Shown here piece by piece: positions 44,716-53,325 of a stretch of DNA of 64,000 nt. Position 1 is the stretch's first letter, and each line of letters starts with the position of its first letter. The DNA is taken from assembly GCF_011039175.1 (NCBI RefSeq), contig NZ_JAAKEN010000001.1, positions 248,001 through 312,000 of the forward strand, in the 5' to 3' direction. The position numbers and the translations under genes were made by a program. The notes beneath the pieces are model-generated. The model saw nothing but the letters and a program-made list of their open reading frames with translations, was not told the origin of the DNA and did no database searches. This DNA is from Slackia sp. ZJ119 (GTDB lineage Bacteria; Actinomycetota; Coriobacteriia; Coriobacteriales; Eggerthellaceae).

Positions 44716-45870
44716 ATGAAGACCATTGCCGAATCAATGTCCACGCCCGCCGCCGACGGCTACGCGATGCCTGGCGAGTTCGAGCCGCAAGAGCGCGTCT
44801 GGATGCTCTGGCCGCACCGCACCGACACCTGGTCGTTCGGCGCGAAGCCGGCCCAGAAGCAGTATGCCGCCATCGCCCGCGCCATCGCCGAGTTCACGCC
44901 GGTCGTCGTATGTGTGAACGAGTCCGACTACAGAGGTGCCGTCGCTGTCTTCGACGGGGAGGAAAACATTCAAGTCATCGAGATGACCAGCGACGATGCC
45001 TGGATTCGCGACACGGGCGCCACGTTTGTGAAGCACCCCGACGGCGACGTTCGCGCGGTGCACTGGCACTTCAACGCCTACGGCGGCTTCGTCGACGGCT
45101 TGTACTTCCCGTGGGACAAGGACGAGGAAATCGCTTTGAAGATGGCCGAGCTGGCGAACGTGGACCGCTATCGCCCCGACGAGTTCATACTGGAAGGCGG
45201 CTCCATCCACGTCGACGGCGAAGGCACCGTCATCACCACCGACATGTGCCTGCTGTCCGAAGGCCGCAGCGCCTCGGTGTGCGGCCTTGCGCCCTGGAGC
45301 GACGAGCTGCGGGCCTACTGCGAGGACAAGCTCAAAAGCTACCTGGGCGTTGAAAAGGTCATTTGGGTGAAAGACGGCATCGACCCCGAGGAAACGAACG
45401 GGCACATCGACGACGTGGCGCAGTACGTGGCGCCGGGCAAGGTGCTGTGCATTTGGACCGACGATCCGGACTACCCCTTCTATCGCGAGTGCCGCGAGGC
45501 TTACGAGACGCTGTCGGCCGCCGTTGACGCGAAGGGCCGCAAGCTTGAAGTCACCAAGATCTGCATGCCGAAGAAGCCCCTGTTCATGACGCAGGAGGCG
45601 TGCGACACCATCGACGTCGACGAAAACGCCGAGCCGCGCGTGCCCGACGAGCCCCTCATTGCCAGCTACATGAACTTCCTCATCTCCAACAAGGGCGTTT
45701 TGGTGCCGCAATACGGAGACGAAAACGACGAGCTGGCCGTGCGCCAGATCCAAGAAGCCTTCGACGCCGCCTATGGCGAGGGCGTCTACCGGGCCGTGGG
45801 CGTCAAAAGCGAGCAAGTCGTTTTCGGCGGCGGCAACATCCACTGCATCACCCAGCAGCAGCCTGCTTAG
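44716..45870 (+). CDS. aguA: Agmatine deiminase
   Basis: This encodes 384 residues. It hydrolyses agmatine to N-carbamoylputrescine and ammonia in the cytoplasm. It belongs to the peptidyl-arginine-deiminase fold: the conserved MPGEFEPQERVWMLWPHR start, TSDDAWIRDTGATFV, LEGGSIHVDGEG, the His in ETNGHIDD and the catalytic Cys377 in GGGNIHCITQQQP. ATG 44716 follows GAAAGGA. No carbamate kinase gene follows, unlike the classic aguBDAC order, so ATP recovery from carbamoyl phosphate must use a gene elsewhere. Confidence 0.96.
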   Translation: MKTIAESMSTPAADGYAMPGEFEPQERVWMLWPHRTDTWSFGAKPAQKQYAAIARAIAEFTPVVVCVNESDYRGAVAVFDGEENIQVIEMTSDDAWIRDTGATFVKHPDGDVRAVHWHFNAYGGFVDGLYFPWDKDEEIALKMAELANVDRYRPDEFILEGGSIHVDGEGTVITTDMCLLSEGRSASVCGLAPWSDELRAYCEDKLKSYLGVEKVIWVKDGIDPEETNGHIDDVAQYVAPGKVLCIWTDDPDYPFYRECREAYETLSAAVDAKGRKLEVTKICMPKKPLFMTQEACDTIDVDENAEPRVPDEPLIASYMNFLISNKGVLVPQYGDENDELAVRQIQEAFDAAYGEGVYRAVGVKSEQVVFGGGNIHCITQQQPA

Positions 45871-45906
45871 AAGCAGACATGCCAACGACATCTTTGCCAT
45901 GATGGG

Positions 45907-45938
45907 GAAAGGGGATCGCCTGCGGGCGGTTCCCTTTC
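45907..45938 (+). terminator. Terminator-like hairpin after agmatine deiminase
   Basis: GAAAGGGGATCGCC pairs with GGCGGTTCCCTTTC around a 4-base loop, about 40 bases after the aguA stop. The following T tract is weak. Confidence 0.6.
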
Positions 45939-46075
45939 TCGTTGGCGACCGGGGTGCAATCCGGCCACGCTCGTTTTGCGCTCGGCTGCGCTTTCCGGCG
46001 CGGAAAATTGATGCAGGCGGCAGAGGCGTCTTTTGCGTTTGGCATAATGGGTGCGACGCGAAACGGAGGTGAACG

Positions 46076-47527
46076 ATGGCAGGAAAGCACGCGTCTGCAG
46101 GCGGGAGGCGCACGGTCGCGCCGGGCGGACCGCGCCATGGCAAGGCCGCATCCTCGCCTTCGCGCACGTCGCTTTCTGGGACGGCGGCCGTGTGGCTCGT
46201 CGCGGCGGCCCTTGTGAGCCCTTCGGCGGCAGCCACGGCCCTTATAGCCATTGACCTGGCCTTGTTTCCGCAGCATTCGCTGGTGGCGCCCGAAGCTGCC
46301 GTTTCTGCCGACGCTGCCGACCCCGTCGCGGTCCAGCCCGCCGAGCGCTCGGCGTCGTCGCAGACGGTCGTGCACGCCTCGCAGCCCAAGGACGCGGCGG
46401 GCGAAGCCGGCGCAGGCACGCGGCCCGACGAAGCCGCGGCGCCGGACGCGCAAGCCTTGGAAGCAACCCTTGAGCCGACAAGCGCTCGGGGCTGCGCGGG
46501 CGCGTCATCTGCCCTCGCAGCCGACGTCCGCGATGTCCCTCAAACGACGTTCTCCCTGGCAGAAGCGTTGAAAATGGCACGCATCTCCCTGGCGGGCCTT
46601 GCAGGCGTCGCCGATTCGTTCGTCTTCGACGGCGTGACGGCCACGGCGTTTCCCTTTGAAGGCGAAGACGCCGAAGCGGTCCAAGCGGCGCTCGACGCGT
46701 TTTCCGAAGCGGGCTACAGCGCGGGCTTTCTCGTGTACGACCTGGCCAGCGCGGCAGGCGTCGGCTGCAACATCGACGAGGCCTTCTTTTCGGCCAGCAC
46801 CGTGAAAGCGCCTTTCGCCGCGTATGTGCTCGACCGCGAGATAGCGGCGGAAAACGCCTCGTGGGACGAGGAATTGCACGAAGGCGTCGCCGTTGAAGGC
46901 ACCGGCGTCATGGCCGACGACGATCGAGACGCCTACTCGCTTGGCGAGGTGCTGGAAAACACGATCGTCCATTCCGACAACACCGGGTATGCATTGCTGC
47001 TCGACCGTTTTGGCGCAGACGGGTTTGCCGCTTGGGCCGCCGACGCGGCGGTCGAGGTTGACCCGGCCGAATTCATCGAGGTCGGAGGCTATCCGTTCGT
47101 GTCCGCTCGCACGATGGCGCTTTTGTGGGCTGCTGCGGCGGCGCCCGTTTTGCAAGGGACGCCTGATCCGTGGCGGCTTTCTTCGGGATGGGACGCCTAT
47201 GCCGAAGCGGCGTCTTCGCCGCTGGCGGGCTGGCTCGCCTCGACCGACGAGTCGTTCATCGCCGAAGCGCTCGGCGACGGTGCGCTCGTGCTCTCGAAGC
47301 CGGGCTATGAAATATCGAGCGATGTGGCCAATGCGTGCCTGAGCGAATGCGGCCTGGTCATCGACGAGAACGGTCCGTATCTCATCGCGGTCATGACGAA
47401 CGCCGATTTCGACGACGCGTCTTTTCGCGACAACGAGCCGCTTATGGTCGACTTGGTGCGGGCCTTGGCGGCCTCTCGTCCCAGCTGGGGAGGCGCTGAT
47501 GAAAGCCGTCCTGGCCTGAATCCGTAG
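46076..47527 (+). CDS. Class A beta-lactamase-like serine hydrolase, membrane-anchored
   Basis: This encodes 483 residues. ATG 46076 follows GGAGGT. A basic N-terminus and one hydrophobic helix (residues about 35-63) suggest an anchored extracytoplasmic enzyme, followed by a low-complexity Ala/Pro/Glu stalk to about residue 160. The C-terminal domain has the penicillin-recognising motifs STVK (241-244), SDN (300-302) and a K-P-G (408-410) in place of the usual KTG. This layout matches the beta-lactamase-2 family, many of which are cell-wall peptidases rather than resistance enzymes. Whether it hydrolyses beta-lactams cannot be told. Confidence 0.85.
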   Translation: MAGKHASAGGRRTVAPGGPRHGKAASSPSRTSLSGTAAVWLVAAALVSPSAAATALIAIDLALFPQHSLVAPEAAVSADAADPVAVQPAERSASSQTVVHASQPKDAAGEAGAGTRPDEAAAPDAQALEATLEPTSARGCAGASSALAADVRDVPQTTFSLAEALKMARISLAGLAGVADSFVFDGVTATAFPFEGEDAEAVQAALDAFSEAGYSAGFLVYDLASAAGVGCNIDEAFFSASTVKAPFAAYVLDREIAAENASWDEELHEGVAVEGTGVMADDDRDAYSLGEVLENTIVHSDNTGYALLLDRFGADGFAAWAADAAVEVDPAEFIEVGGYPFVSARTMALLWAAAAAPVLQGTPDPWRLSSGWDAYAEAASSPLAGWLASTDESFIAEALGDGALVLSKPGYEISSDVANACLSECGLVIDENGPYLIAVMTNADFDDASFRDNEPLMVDLVRALAASRPSWGGADESRPGLNP

Positions 47528-47562
47528 GCCGCCGGCCCGTCTGCGGCGCGACCGGCGGCTTT
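47528..47562. terminator. Bidirectional terminator between hydrolase and thioesterase
   Basis: GCCGCCGG (47528-47535) pairs with CCGGCGGC (47552-47559), followed by TTTC, between two convergent stops. Confidence 0.6.
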
Positions 47563-47575
47563 CATCGACGTTTCC

Positions 47576-47995
47576 CTAATTCTTGCGGAAGCCCTTGAAG
47601 TGCACGCGGGCCACGGGGTTGTTCGCGTCGTCGTTGACGACCACGGTGGCAAAGCAGATGGAGCGGCCGTCTTTGTCCAGGTCGCACGTGGCGATCAGCC
47701 GGCCCGTGCGCGGCACGCCCACATGGTCGATGGTGCTTGAAATGGACACGGTGGGCGCCTGCCCGATGTTGGACGCAATGGCGAACGAGAAATCCGCCAG
47801 CACGAATGGCACGCCGCCCATGAGCGACCCCATGGCGTTCAGATGGCGCGGCTCGATGTCCATCGACACGCGCGAATGCCCGTGCGACGCTTCTTCGATG
47901 CGGGGCTGCAGCGTTTCGGTCGCATAGCGGTCGTTGCGAAACAAGTCGTTGACCTGGTCAAGCGTTGCGTCGTCGGGCAAAGGGCAGGTTGCCAT
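47576..47995 (-). CDS. PaaI-type hotdog thioesterase
   Basis: This encodes 139 residues, typical for the 4HBT/PaaI family. The conserved NAMGSLMGGVPFVLADFSFA segment contains the catalytic-site helix, with GRLIATCDLDKDGRSICFATV afterwards (two separate stretches). It probably hydrolyses an acyl- or aryl-CoA thioester; the substrate cannot be inferred. It is alone on its strand, divergent from the pheST leader. Confidence 0.85.
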   Translation of the reverse strand: MATCPLPDDATLDQVNDLFRNDRYATETLQPRIEEASHGHSRVSMDIEPRHLNAMGSLMGGVPFVLADFSFAIASNIGQAPTVSISSTIDHVGVPRTGRLIATCDLDKDGRSICFATVVVNDDANNPVARVHFKGFRKN

Positions 47996-48128
47996 GGCAG
48001 ATTCCTCTCTGATCGTGGGGCATATGGGTCATCATTCTAGCATGTTGCGTTTTGCTCTGCCGGTCCGTCTTGTGCGCTGCAACTGTGCTGCTTCTTCGGA
48101 CTTTCTCCGCGTTTTTCAGCCTGTGCGC

Positions 48129-48134
48129 TATACT
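48129..48134 (+). promoter_or_regulatory. Probable -10 element of pheST
   Basis: TATACT lies just upstream of the T-box stem I. No good -35 match was seen 16-18 bases before it. Confidence 0.4.
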
Positions 48135-48144
48135 TCTCGGTTAC

Positions 48145-48450
48145 ATGCGAAGACGAAGCCGGCGCAGCTGCCGCAGCGGTTTTCCAGAGACGGGCTCCTT
48201 GGCTGGAAGGGCTCGAAGCCCGCAGCAGCGCCTTTCCCTTCCGAGCAGCGCTTTTGAACGCGGATGCCCAGGCCCTGCCGCCTTGGGCAAGACGACCGGT
48301 AGGAAGCGACGGCGTGCCCCCGTGACCAGGCATAACAAGTGGGCTTGTCCGTGTGCGGACGGGCCAACCAAGGTGGTACCGCGAGAGCCTTCTCCCGTCC
48401 TTGGAAAGCGATGGAGCCATCGTTTCCGCAGGCGGAAGAGGGCTCTTTTT
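48145..48450 (+). promoter_or_regulatory. T-box leader upstream of pheST
   Basis: The conserved T-box AGGTGGTACCGCGAGAGCC starts at 48371. CCAAGG (48368-48373) can pair with CCTTGG (48399-48404) as antiterminator, competing with a terminator whose outer stem is AGAGCC/GGCTCT (48384-48389 with 48441-48446) followed by TTTTT. Stem I carries CCAGAGAC and GCTGGAAG distal motifs; a TTC at 48239-48241 on its 3' side is a plausible Phe specifier. Uncharged tRNA-Phe should promote read-through into pheS-pheT. Confidence 0.9.
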
Positions 48451-48484
48451 GATAGCCAGCGAAAGAAAGAAAGGATGCAAGCGC

Positions 48485-49546
48485 ATGGCCATAGCAGAAG
48501 AAGTAGGGGCGCTGGGCGAGGCGACGTTGGCCGACATTCAGGCAGCCTCCACCACGGCCGAGCTCGAAGAGGTGCGCGTCGCCGTGTTGGGCAAGGCCGG
48601 CTCGCTGACCGCATATCTGCGTGCGATGGGTCAGGTGCCCAAAGAAGAGCGTGCCCAGGTGGGCAAAACGGTGAACGAAGTGCGCAATGCCGTGGAATCG
48701 GCACTGGCCGCCCGCAAGGACGCTTTGGCTGCGGCCGAGCTTTCCGCCGCCATCGACGCGGCCGCCGTGGACGTGACGCTGCCGGGCCGCGCCCAGCAGA
48801 TGGGCACGCGCCATCTCATCAACAAGCTCACCGACGAAATCGCCGAAATCTTCCTTGGCCTGGGGTATTCGGTCAAAACCGGCCCCGAAGTGGAAACGGA
48901 CTACTACAACTTCGAGGCGCTGAACGCGCCTGCCGACCATCCCAGCCGCTCCATGCAGGACACGTTTTACGTGGTCGACCGCTCTGGCAAGGAAAGCGCG
49001 GTGCGCGGCGAGTCCGACGTGCTTCTGCGCACGCAGACCTCCGGCGTGCAGGTGCACGTGATGGAAGACGAGCCCTTGCCTATATATATGATAGCGCCGG
49101 GCAAGGTGTATCGCCGCGACGTGGCCGATCCGAGCCATCTGCCCCAGTTCACGCAGATCGAAGGCTTGGTGGTCGACGAAGGCATCACGTTCGGCGACCT
49201 GAAAGGCACGCTCGACTTCTTCTGCAAGCAAGTCTTCGGGCCCGACCGCGTCACGCGTTTCCGCGCCCACTACTTCCCCTTCACCGAGCCGTCCGCCGAA
49301 GTGGACGTGAGCTGCGGCATCTGCCACGGCGAAGGGTGCCGCATGTGCAAGGGCACGGGCTGGCTGGAATTGCTCGGCTGCGGCATGGTGGACCCCAACG
49401 TGCTGTCCATGAGCGGCATCGATCCGGAAAAGTATTCCGGCTTCGCGTTCGGCATGGGCGTCGAGCGTGCGGCGTGCCTGAAGTACAACGTGCCTGACCT
49501 GCGCATGCTTCTGGCGGGCGACATGCGCTTCCTGCGCCAGTTCTAA
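48485..49546 (+). CDS. pheS: Phenylalanyl-tRNA synthetase alpha subunit
   Basis: This encodes 353 residues. ATG 48485 follows AAAGGATG; the open frame upstream is within the T-box leader. It is the catalytic subunit of the (alpha-beta)2 enzyme. Visible are an N-terminal coiled-coil, HPSRSMQDTFYV, LLRTQTSGVQ (motif 2 region), FTEPSAEVDV, a CxxC pair (CGIC, CRMC) before GWLELLGCGMVDPNVL, and motif 3 GFAFGMGVERAA. pheT follows 35 bases later. Confidence 0.97.
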   Translation: MAIAEEVGALGEATLADIQAASTTAELEEVRVAVLGKAGSLTAYLRAMGQVPKEERAQVGKTVNEVRNAVESALAARKDALAAAELSAAIDAAAVDVTLPGRAQQMGTRHLINKLTDEIAEIFLGLGYSVKTGPEVETDYYNFEALNAPADHPSRSMQDTFYVVDRSGKESAVRGESDVLLRTQTSGVQVHVMEDEPLPIYMIAPGKVYRRDVADPSHLPQFTQIEGLVVDEGITFGDLKGTLDFFCKQVFGPDRVTRFRAHYFPFTEPSAEVDVSCGICHGEGCRMCKGTGWLELLGCGMVDPNVLSMSGIDPEKYSGFAFGMGVERAACLKYNVPDLRMLLAGDMRFLRQF

Positions 49547-49581
49547 GTTCTGCGGCCGGTGTTTTGAGAAAGTGATTGCAT

Positions 49582-52053
49582 ATGAAAGTGTCTTTGAAAT
49601 GGCTGAATGAATACGTTGCCGTGCCGCAGGACGTCAAGGCGTTGTGCGACCGGCTTGACCTGACGGGAACGGGCGTTGAGGGCGTCGAGAGCACAGGGGA
49701 CGCGTTCGCGCACGTCGTGACGGGGAAAATCCTCACGAAGGAGGCGCACCCCGACTCGGACCATTTGTGGGTCACGACGGTTGACGTGGGAAAATGCAAC
49801 GTGAATGCCGAAGGCGTGCCCGAGCCGCTGCAGATCGTGTGCGGCGCCCAGAACTTCCAGGCCGGCGACGTGACGGCGGTCGCCATGGTGGGCGCCGAAC
49901 TGCCGGGCGGCTTTGCCATCAAGAAGTCGAAGCTGCGCGGCGTGACCAGCTGCGGCATGAACTGCTCGTCGCGCGAGCTGGGGCTTGACGGCGACCATTC
50001 GGGCATCATGATCCTGCCCGCCGACACGCCGACGGGCATGCCGATCGCCGAATACCTGGGAAAGTCCGACACGGTGCTCGACCTTGAGATCACGCCGAAC
50101 CGTCCCGACTGCCTGTCGATGGCGGGCATGGCGCGCGAGGTGGGCGCCATGTACCAAGCGCCGGTGGAAGACCCGCTGGCCGCCATGATGGACGCGCTTT
50201 GCGGCACGGTCGCGGGAGATCCGGTGGAGGATTCGGTATCGGTGCAGATCACGGACGCGTCGAGGTGCTCTCGCTATTCGGCCCGCGTCATCGACAACGT
50301 GAAGATCGGCCCGTCGCCCGACTGGCTGGCAGAACGCGTCAGCGCGGCCGGCGCCCGCTCCATCAACAACGTCGTCGACGTGACGAACTACATTATGTTC
50401 CTGTTCGGCCAGCCCCTGCACGCGTTCGATTACGACAAGCTGGTCGACGGCGACGGAAAAGTGCAGATCATCGTGCGACCTGCCGCCGACGGCGAGGAAT
50501 TCTCGACGCTCGACGGCGAGGAGCGCGTGCTCACCAGCGACATGACGGTCATCGCCACGCCGCGCGAAGCCGTCGCGCTCGCCGGCGTCATGGGCGGGCT
50601 TGACACCGAAGTGGAAGACGACACTGCCACGGTGCTGCTTGAGGCCGCGGCGTTCGACCGCGCCCACACGTCGCGCACGAGCCGCAACCTGGGCCTTATC
50701 AGCGAAAGCTCCATGCGCTACGAGCGCGGCGTGGACGACAATCCGGTCGCGGACATCTCGGCGGCCGCGGCGGCGCTGCTTGCGCAGGTGTCGGGCGGCA
50801 CGGTGCGCCCCGGCATCGTCGACGTGACGGAAAGCCTGGTTCAGCCCTATGAGCTGGCGTTTCGCATGCCGCGCTTCTGTGGCATGATGGGAGCCGACAT
50901 TCCGCGCGACTTCATCGTCGACATTTTAGAGCGCCTGGGCTGCACCGTGCGCGACGATGGCGGCGACGTCCTTGCGGTGACGACGCCCACGTTCCGCCCC
51001 GACCTGGAGCGCGAGATCGACCTGTACGAAGAAGTGCTGCGCCTGTGGGGCATGGACCGCATTCCGGCCACGCTGCCGGCGGGCCGCGGGCGCATCGGCG
51101 TGCGCACCGCCGCCGAGCATGTGGCCGACGTCATCAACGACACGCTGCGGGCCAGCGGCTTGAACGAGACGGTCACCTATTCCTTCGTGAGCGACGAAGA
51201 CCTGGACCTTTTGCGCATGGACGTGTCTGACCTGGGCGAAGCGGTCCGTCTCATCAACCCGCTCAACGCCGACCAGTCCGTCATGCGCCGCTCCATCGTG
51301 CCGGGGCTTCTGCGCAGCGTCGCCTACAACCAGCGTCGCGGCGTGAAAAACGTCCAGCTGTTCGAGTCGGGCATCGTGTTCTTCGCGCACGAGGGCAAGA
51401 AAAGCCCGAAGGAGCGCAAGCGCGTCGCCGGCGTGCTTGCCGGGGCCATGGGCGACGGCGGCTGGAACGTCTCGCCGGCGCCGTTCGACTTCTTCGACGG
51501 CAAGGGCGTCGTCGAATCGCTCGCTCGCGAACTGGCGCTGCCCAAGCTGCGCTTCAAGGCCCTTTCCGCCGACGAGGCGCCGCATTTGCAGCCGGGCCGG
51601 GCGGCGGCCGTGCTGTCGGGCGGCACCGAACTTGGCTGGGTCGGCGAGCTGCACCCGCTGGCCGTGTCCGCGTTCGATGCCGACGGGCCGGTCGTGGCGT
51701 TCGAATTCGACGTCAACGCGCTTGAAAAGGCGGCCCGCCCGGCGCGCGACTACGTGGACGTGCCCACGTTCCCGGCCGTTTCGATGGACGTGGCCTTCGT
51801 GGTCGACGAAGCGGTGACCAGCGAAAAGCTTATGCAGTGCATGACAAGCGCAGGCGGCAAGCTGCTGGAGGACGTGCGTCTGTTCGACGTGTACCGCGAC
51901 GAAGAGCGCATCGGCGCGGGCAGGAAGTCCATGGCCTATGGGCTGACCTATCGTGCGGCCGACCGCACGCTCACGAGCGCCGAGGTGGACAAGGCGCACC
52001 TCAAGCTCGTGAAAAAGGTGTGCGGCGCCACGAAGGCCGAAGTGCGCGGCTAA
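49582..52053 (+). CDS. pheT: Phenylalanyl-tRNA synthetase beta subunit
   Basis: This encodes 823 residues, the usual size. It contributes tRNA binding and the editing site. The order is KVSLKWLNEYV at the start, a tRNA-binding (EMAP/OB) domain, the B3/B4 editing domain (ITPNRPDCLSMAGMAREV), B5, the catalytic-like core with LINPLNADQSVMRRSIVPGLL, and a C-terminal anticodon-binding domain ending LTSAEVDKAHLKLVKKV. Its ribosome site is weak (GAGAAAGTG), which suggests coupling to pheS. Confidence 0.97.
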   Translation: MKVSLKWLNEYVAVPQDVKALCDRLDLTGTGVEGVESTGDAFAHVVTGKILTKEAHPDSDHLWVTTVDVGKCNVNAEGVPEPLQIVCGAQNFQAGDVTAVAMVGAELPGGFAIKKSKLRGVTSCGMNCSSRELGLDGDHSGIMILPADTPTGMPIAEYLGKSDTVLDLEITPNRPDCLSMAGMAREVGAMYQAPVEDPLAAMMDALCGTVAGDPVEDSVSVQITDASRCSRYSARVIDNVKIGPSPDWLAERVSAAGARSINNVVDVTNYIMFLFGQPLHAFDYDKLVDGDGKVQIIVRPAADGEEFSTLDGEERVLTSDMTVIATPREAVALAGVMGGLDTEVEDDTATVLLEAAAFDRAHTSRTSRNLGLISESSMRYERGVDDNPVADISAAAAALLAQVSGGTVRPGIVDVTESLVQPYELAFRMPRFCGMMGADIPRDFIVDILERLGCTVRDDGGDVLAVTTPTFRPDLEREIDLYEEVLRLWGMDRIPATLPAGRGRIGVRTAAEHVADVINDTLRASGLNETVTYSFVSDEDLDLLRMDVSDLGEAVRLINPLNADQSVMRRSIVPGLLRSVAYNQRRGVKNVQLFESGIVFFAHEGKKSPKERKRVAGVLAGAMGDGGWNVSPAPFDFFDGKGVVESLARELALPKLRFKALSADEAPHLQPGRAAAVLSGGTELGWVGELHPLAVSAFDADGPVVAFEFDVNALEKAARPARDYVDVPTFPAVSMDVAFVVDEAVTSEKLMQCMTSAGGKLLEDVRLFDVYRDEERIGAGRKSMAYGLTYRAADRTLTSAEVDKAHLKLVKKVCGATKAEVRG

Positions 52054-52065
52054 GCTGGGCTGGCG

Positions 52066-53001
52066 ATGAAGCGCTCGCAAGGAAACAAACGCCTGAAGAG
52101 AGGGTTGTTCTCGAACATGTATGACGGATTGAAAAGCCCGCAGCGCAACGACGTGTGCTGGTGCGGCAGCGGACGGAAGTACAAGAAATGCCACCTGGCC
52201 TTCGACGAAAAGCTGCAGAAGCTGGCCGAAGAAGGCTTGGAAGTTCCCCCGCGCAGCCTGCTGAAGACGCCTGAAGACGTCGAAGGCATCAAGCGCAGCG
52301 CCGCCATCAACATCGGCGTGCTCGACGACGTGGCGGCCCGCATCGGCGTCGGCACGACGACCGAGGAAATAGACGAGTGGGTGTATTCGTACACGGTCGA
52401 CCACGGCGGCGTGCCGGCCGACCTGGACTACGAGGGATACCCGAAAAGCGTGTGCACGTCCATCAACGAGGTGGTGTGCCACGGCATCCCCTCGGAAGAC
52501 GACGTGCTTCAAAGCGGCGACATCGTAAACGTGGACTGCTCGACCATTTTGGACGGCTACTTTTCCGACTCTTCGCGCATGTTCTGCATAGGAGAGGTGT
52601 CAGAAGAGCGGAAACGCCTGGTCAAGGTCACGAAAGAAGCCATGGAGGCCGGTATTGCGGCCGTGAGGCCGTGGGGCTTTTTAGGGGATGTCGGCGCGGC
52701 GGTGCAGGCGCATGCCGAAGCGAATGGCTATTCGGTCGTGCGCGAGTTCGGCGGCCACGGCATCGGGTTCGAATTCCACGAGGACCCGTTCGTCAGCCAT
52801 GTGGCGCGTGCGCACACCGGCATGGTGCTCGTGCCGGGGCTGGTGTTCACCATCGAGCCGATGATCAACGCCGGCAAGGCGGCCATCGACATGAACGACC
52901 CCAACGGCTGGACCGTGCGCACGAAAGACCGCTCGGACACCGCCCAGTGGGAAGTGCAAGTGCTCGTCACCGAAGACGGCTGCGAGATTCTGAGCTGGTA
53001 G
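52066..53001 (+). CDS. map: Type I methionine aminopeptidase with N-terminal SEC-C zinc motif
   Basis: This encodes 311 residues if ATG 52066 is used; ATG 52117 is possible but has no better ribosome site. It removes N-terminal Met from new proteins. Metal ligands are in place: Asp residues in VNVDCSTILDGYFSD, His in GGHGIG, Glu in TIEPMI and a final Glu in QWEVQVLV. The N-terminal CWCGSGRKYKKCH segment (SEC-C motif) is a zinc site, as in the longer MetAP variants thought to contact the ribosome. It starts 12 bases after pheT and may be co-transcribed. Confidence 0.95.
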   Translation: MKRSQGNKRLKRGLFSNMYDGLKSPQRNDVCWCGSGRKYKKCHLAFDEKLQKLAEEGLEVPPRSLLKTPEDVEGIKRSAAINIGVLDDVAARIGVGTTTEEIDEWVYSYTVDHGGVPADLDYEGYPKSVCTSINEVVCHGIPSEDDVLQSGDIVNVDCSTILDGYFSDSSRMFCIGEVSEERKRLVKVTKEAMEAGIAAVRPWGFLGDVGAAVQAHAEANGYSVVREFGGHGIGFEFHEDPFVSHVARAHTGMVLVPGLVFTIEPMINAGKAAIDMNDPNGWTVRTKDRSDTAQWEVQVLVTEDGCEILSW

Positions 53002-53009
53002 GACGCTAA

Positions 53010-53070
53010 AGCCTTTCTGCAGAAAGGCCTGGTTTCGATAGGTGTCGGGATCAGGCCTTTTCGCGTTCTA
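53010..53070 (+). terminator. Hairpins after methionine aminopeptidase gene
   Basis: GCCTTTC/GAAAGGC forms a compact hairpin just after the stop, overlapping a longer AGGCCTG...CAGGCCTTTT hairpin that ends in a T run. Confidence 0.6.
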
Positions 53071-53154
53071 GCTTCGATTTTGGGGCCTGCCTTTGCGCGT
53101 CAGGCCTGCCGCAGGCGTTAGCTGTCGGCTGTGGCTCGCGAAAATTGCAATCTC

Positions 53155-53160
53155 TATAAT
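53155..53160 (+). promoter_or_regulatory. -10 element for the second surface protein
   Basis: A perfect TATAAT; the best -35 match 17 bases upstream is weak. It places about 160 bases of leader before the ATG at 53326. Confidence 0.55.
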
Positions 53161-53163
53161 GGG

Positions 53164-53227
53164 AAGACCTGCGGCGCGTTGGAACAGCGCGAGAGGTCTT
53201 TGGCCGAACGTGCCAAAACGTTTGGCC
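53164..53227 (+). promoter_or_regulatory. Structured 5' leader of the surface protein
   Basis: AAGACCT (53164-53170) pairs with AGGTCTT (53194-53200), enclosing a smaller GCGC stem. GGCCGAACGT (53202-53211) then pairs with ACGTTTGGCC (53218-53227). Two adjacent hairpins in a leader could be regulatory or stabilising. I do not recognise a known riboswitch class. Confidence 0.45.
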
Positions 53228-53325
53228 GCGAAGGAGGTTGTGGCGAAAAGAAGAGCGCGATCGTCATGCGTCGCCAAGGGCTTCCCTCATGGTGGGTAGA
53301 ATGCGATTTGGAAAGGGATGATCCC

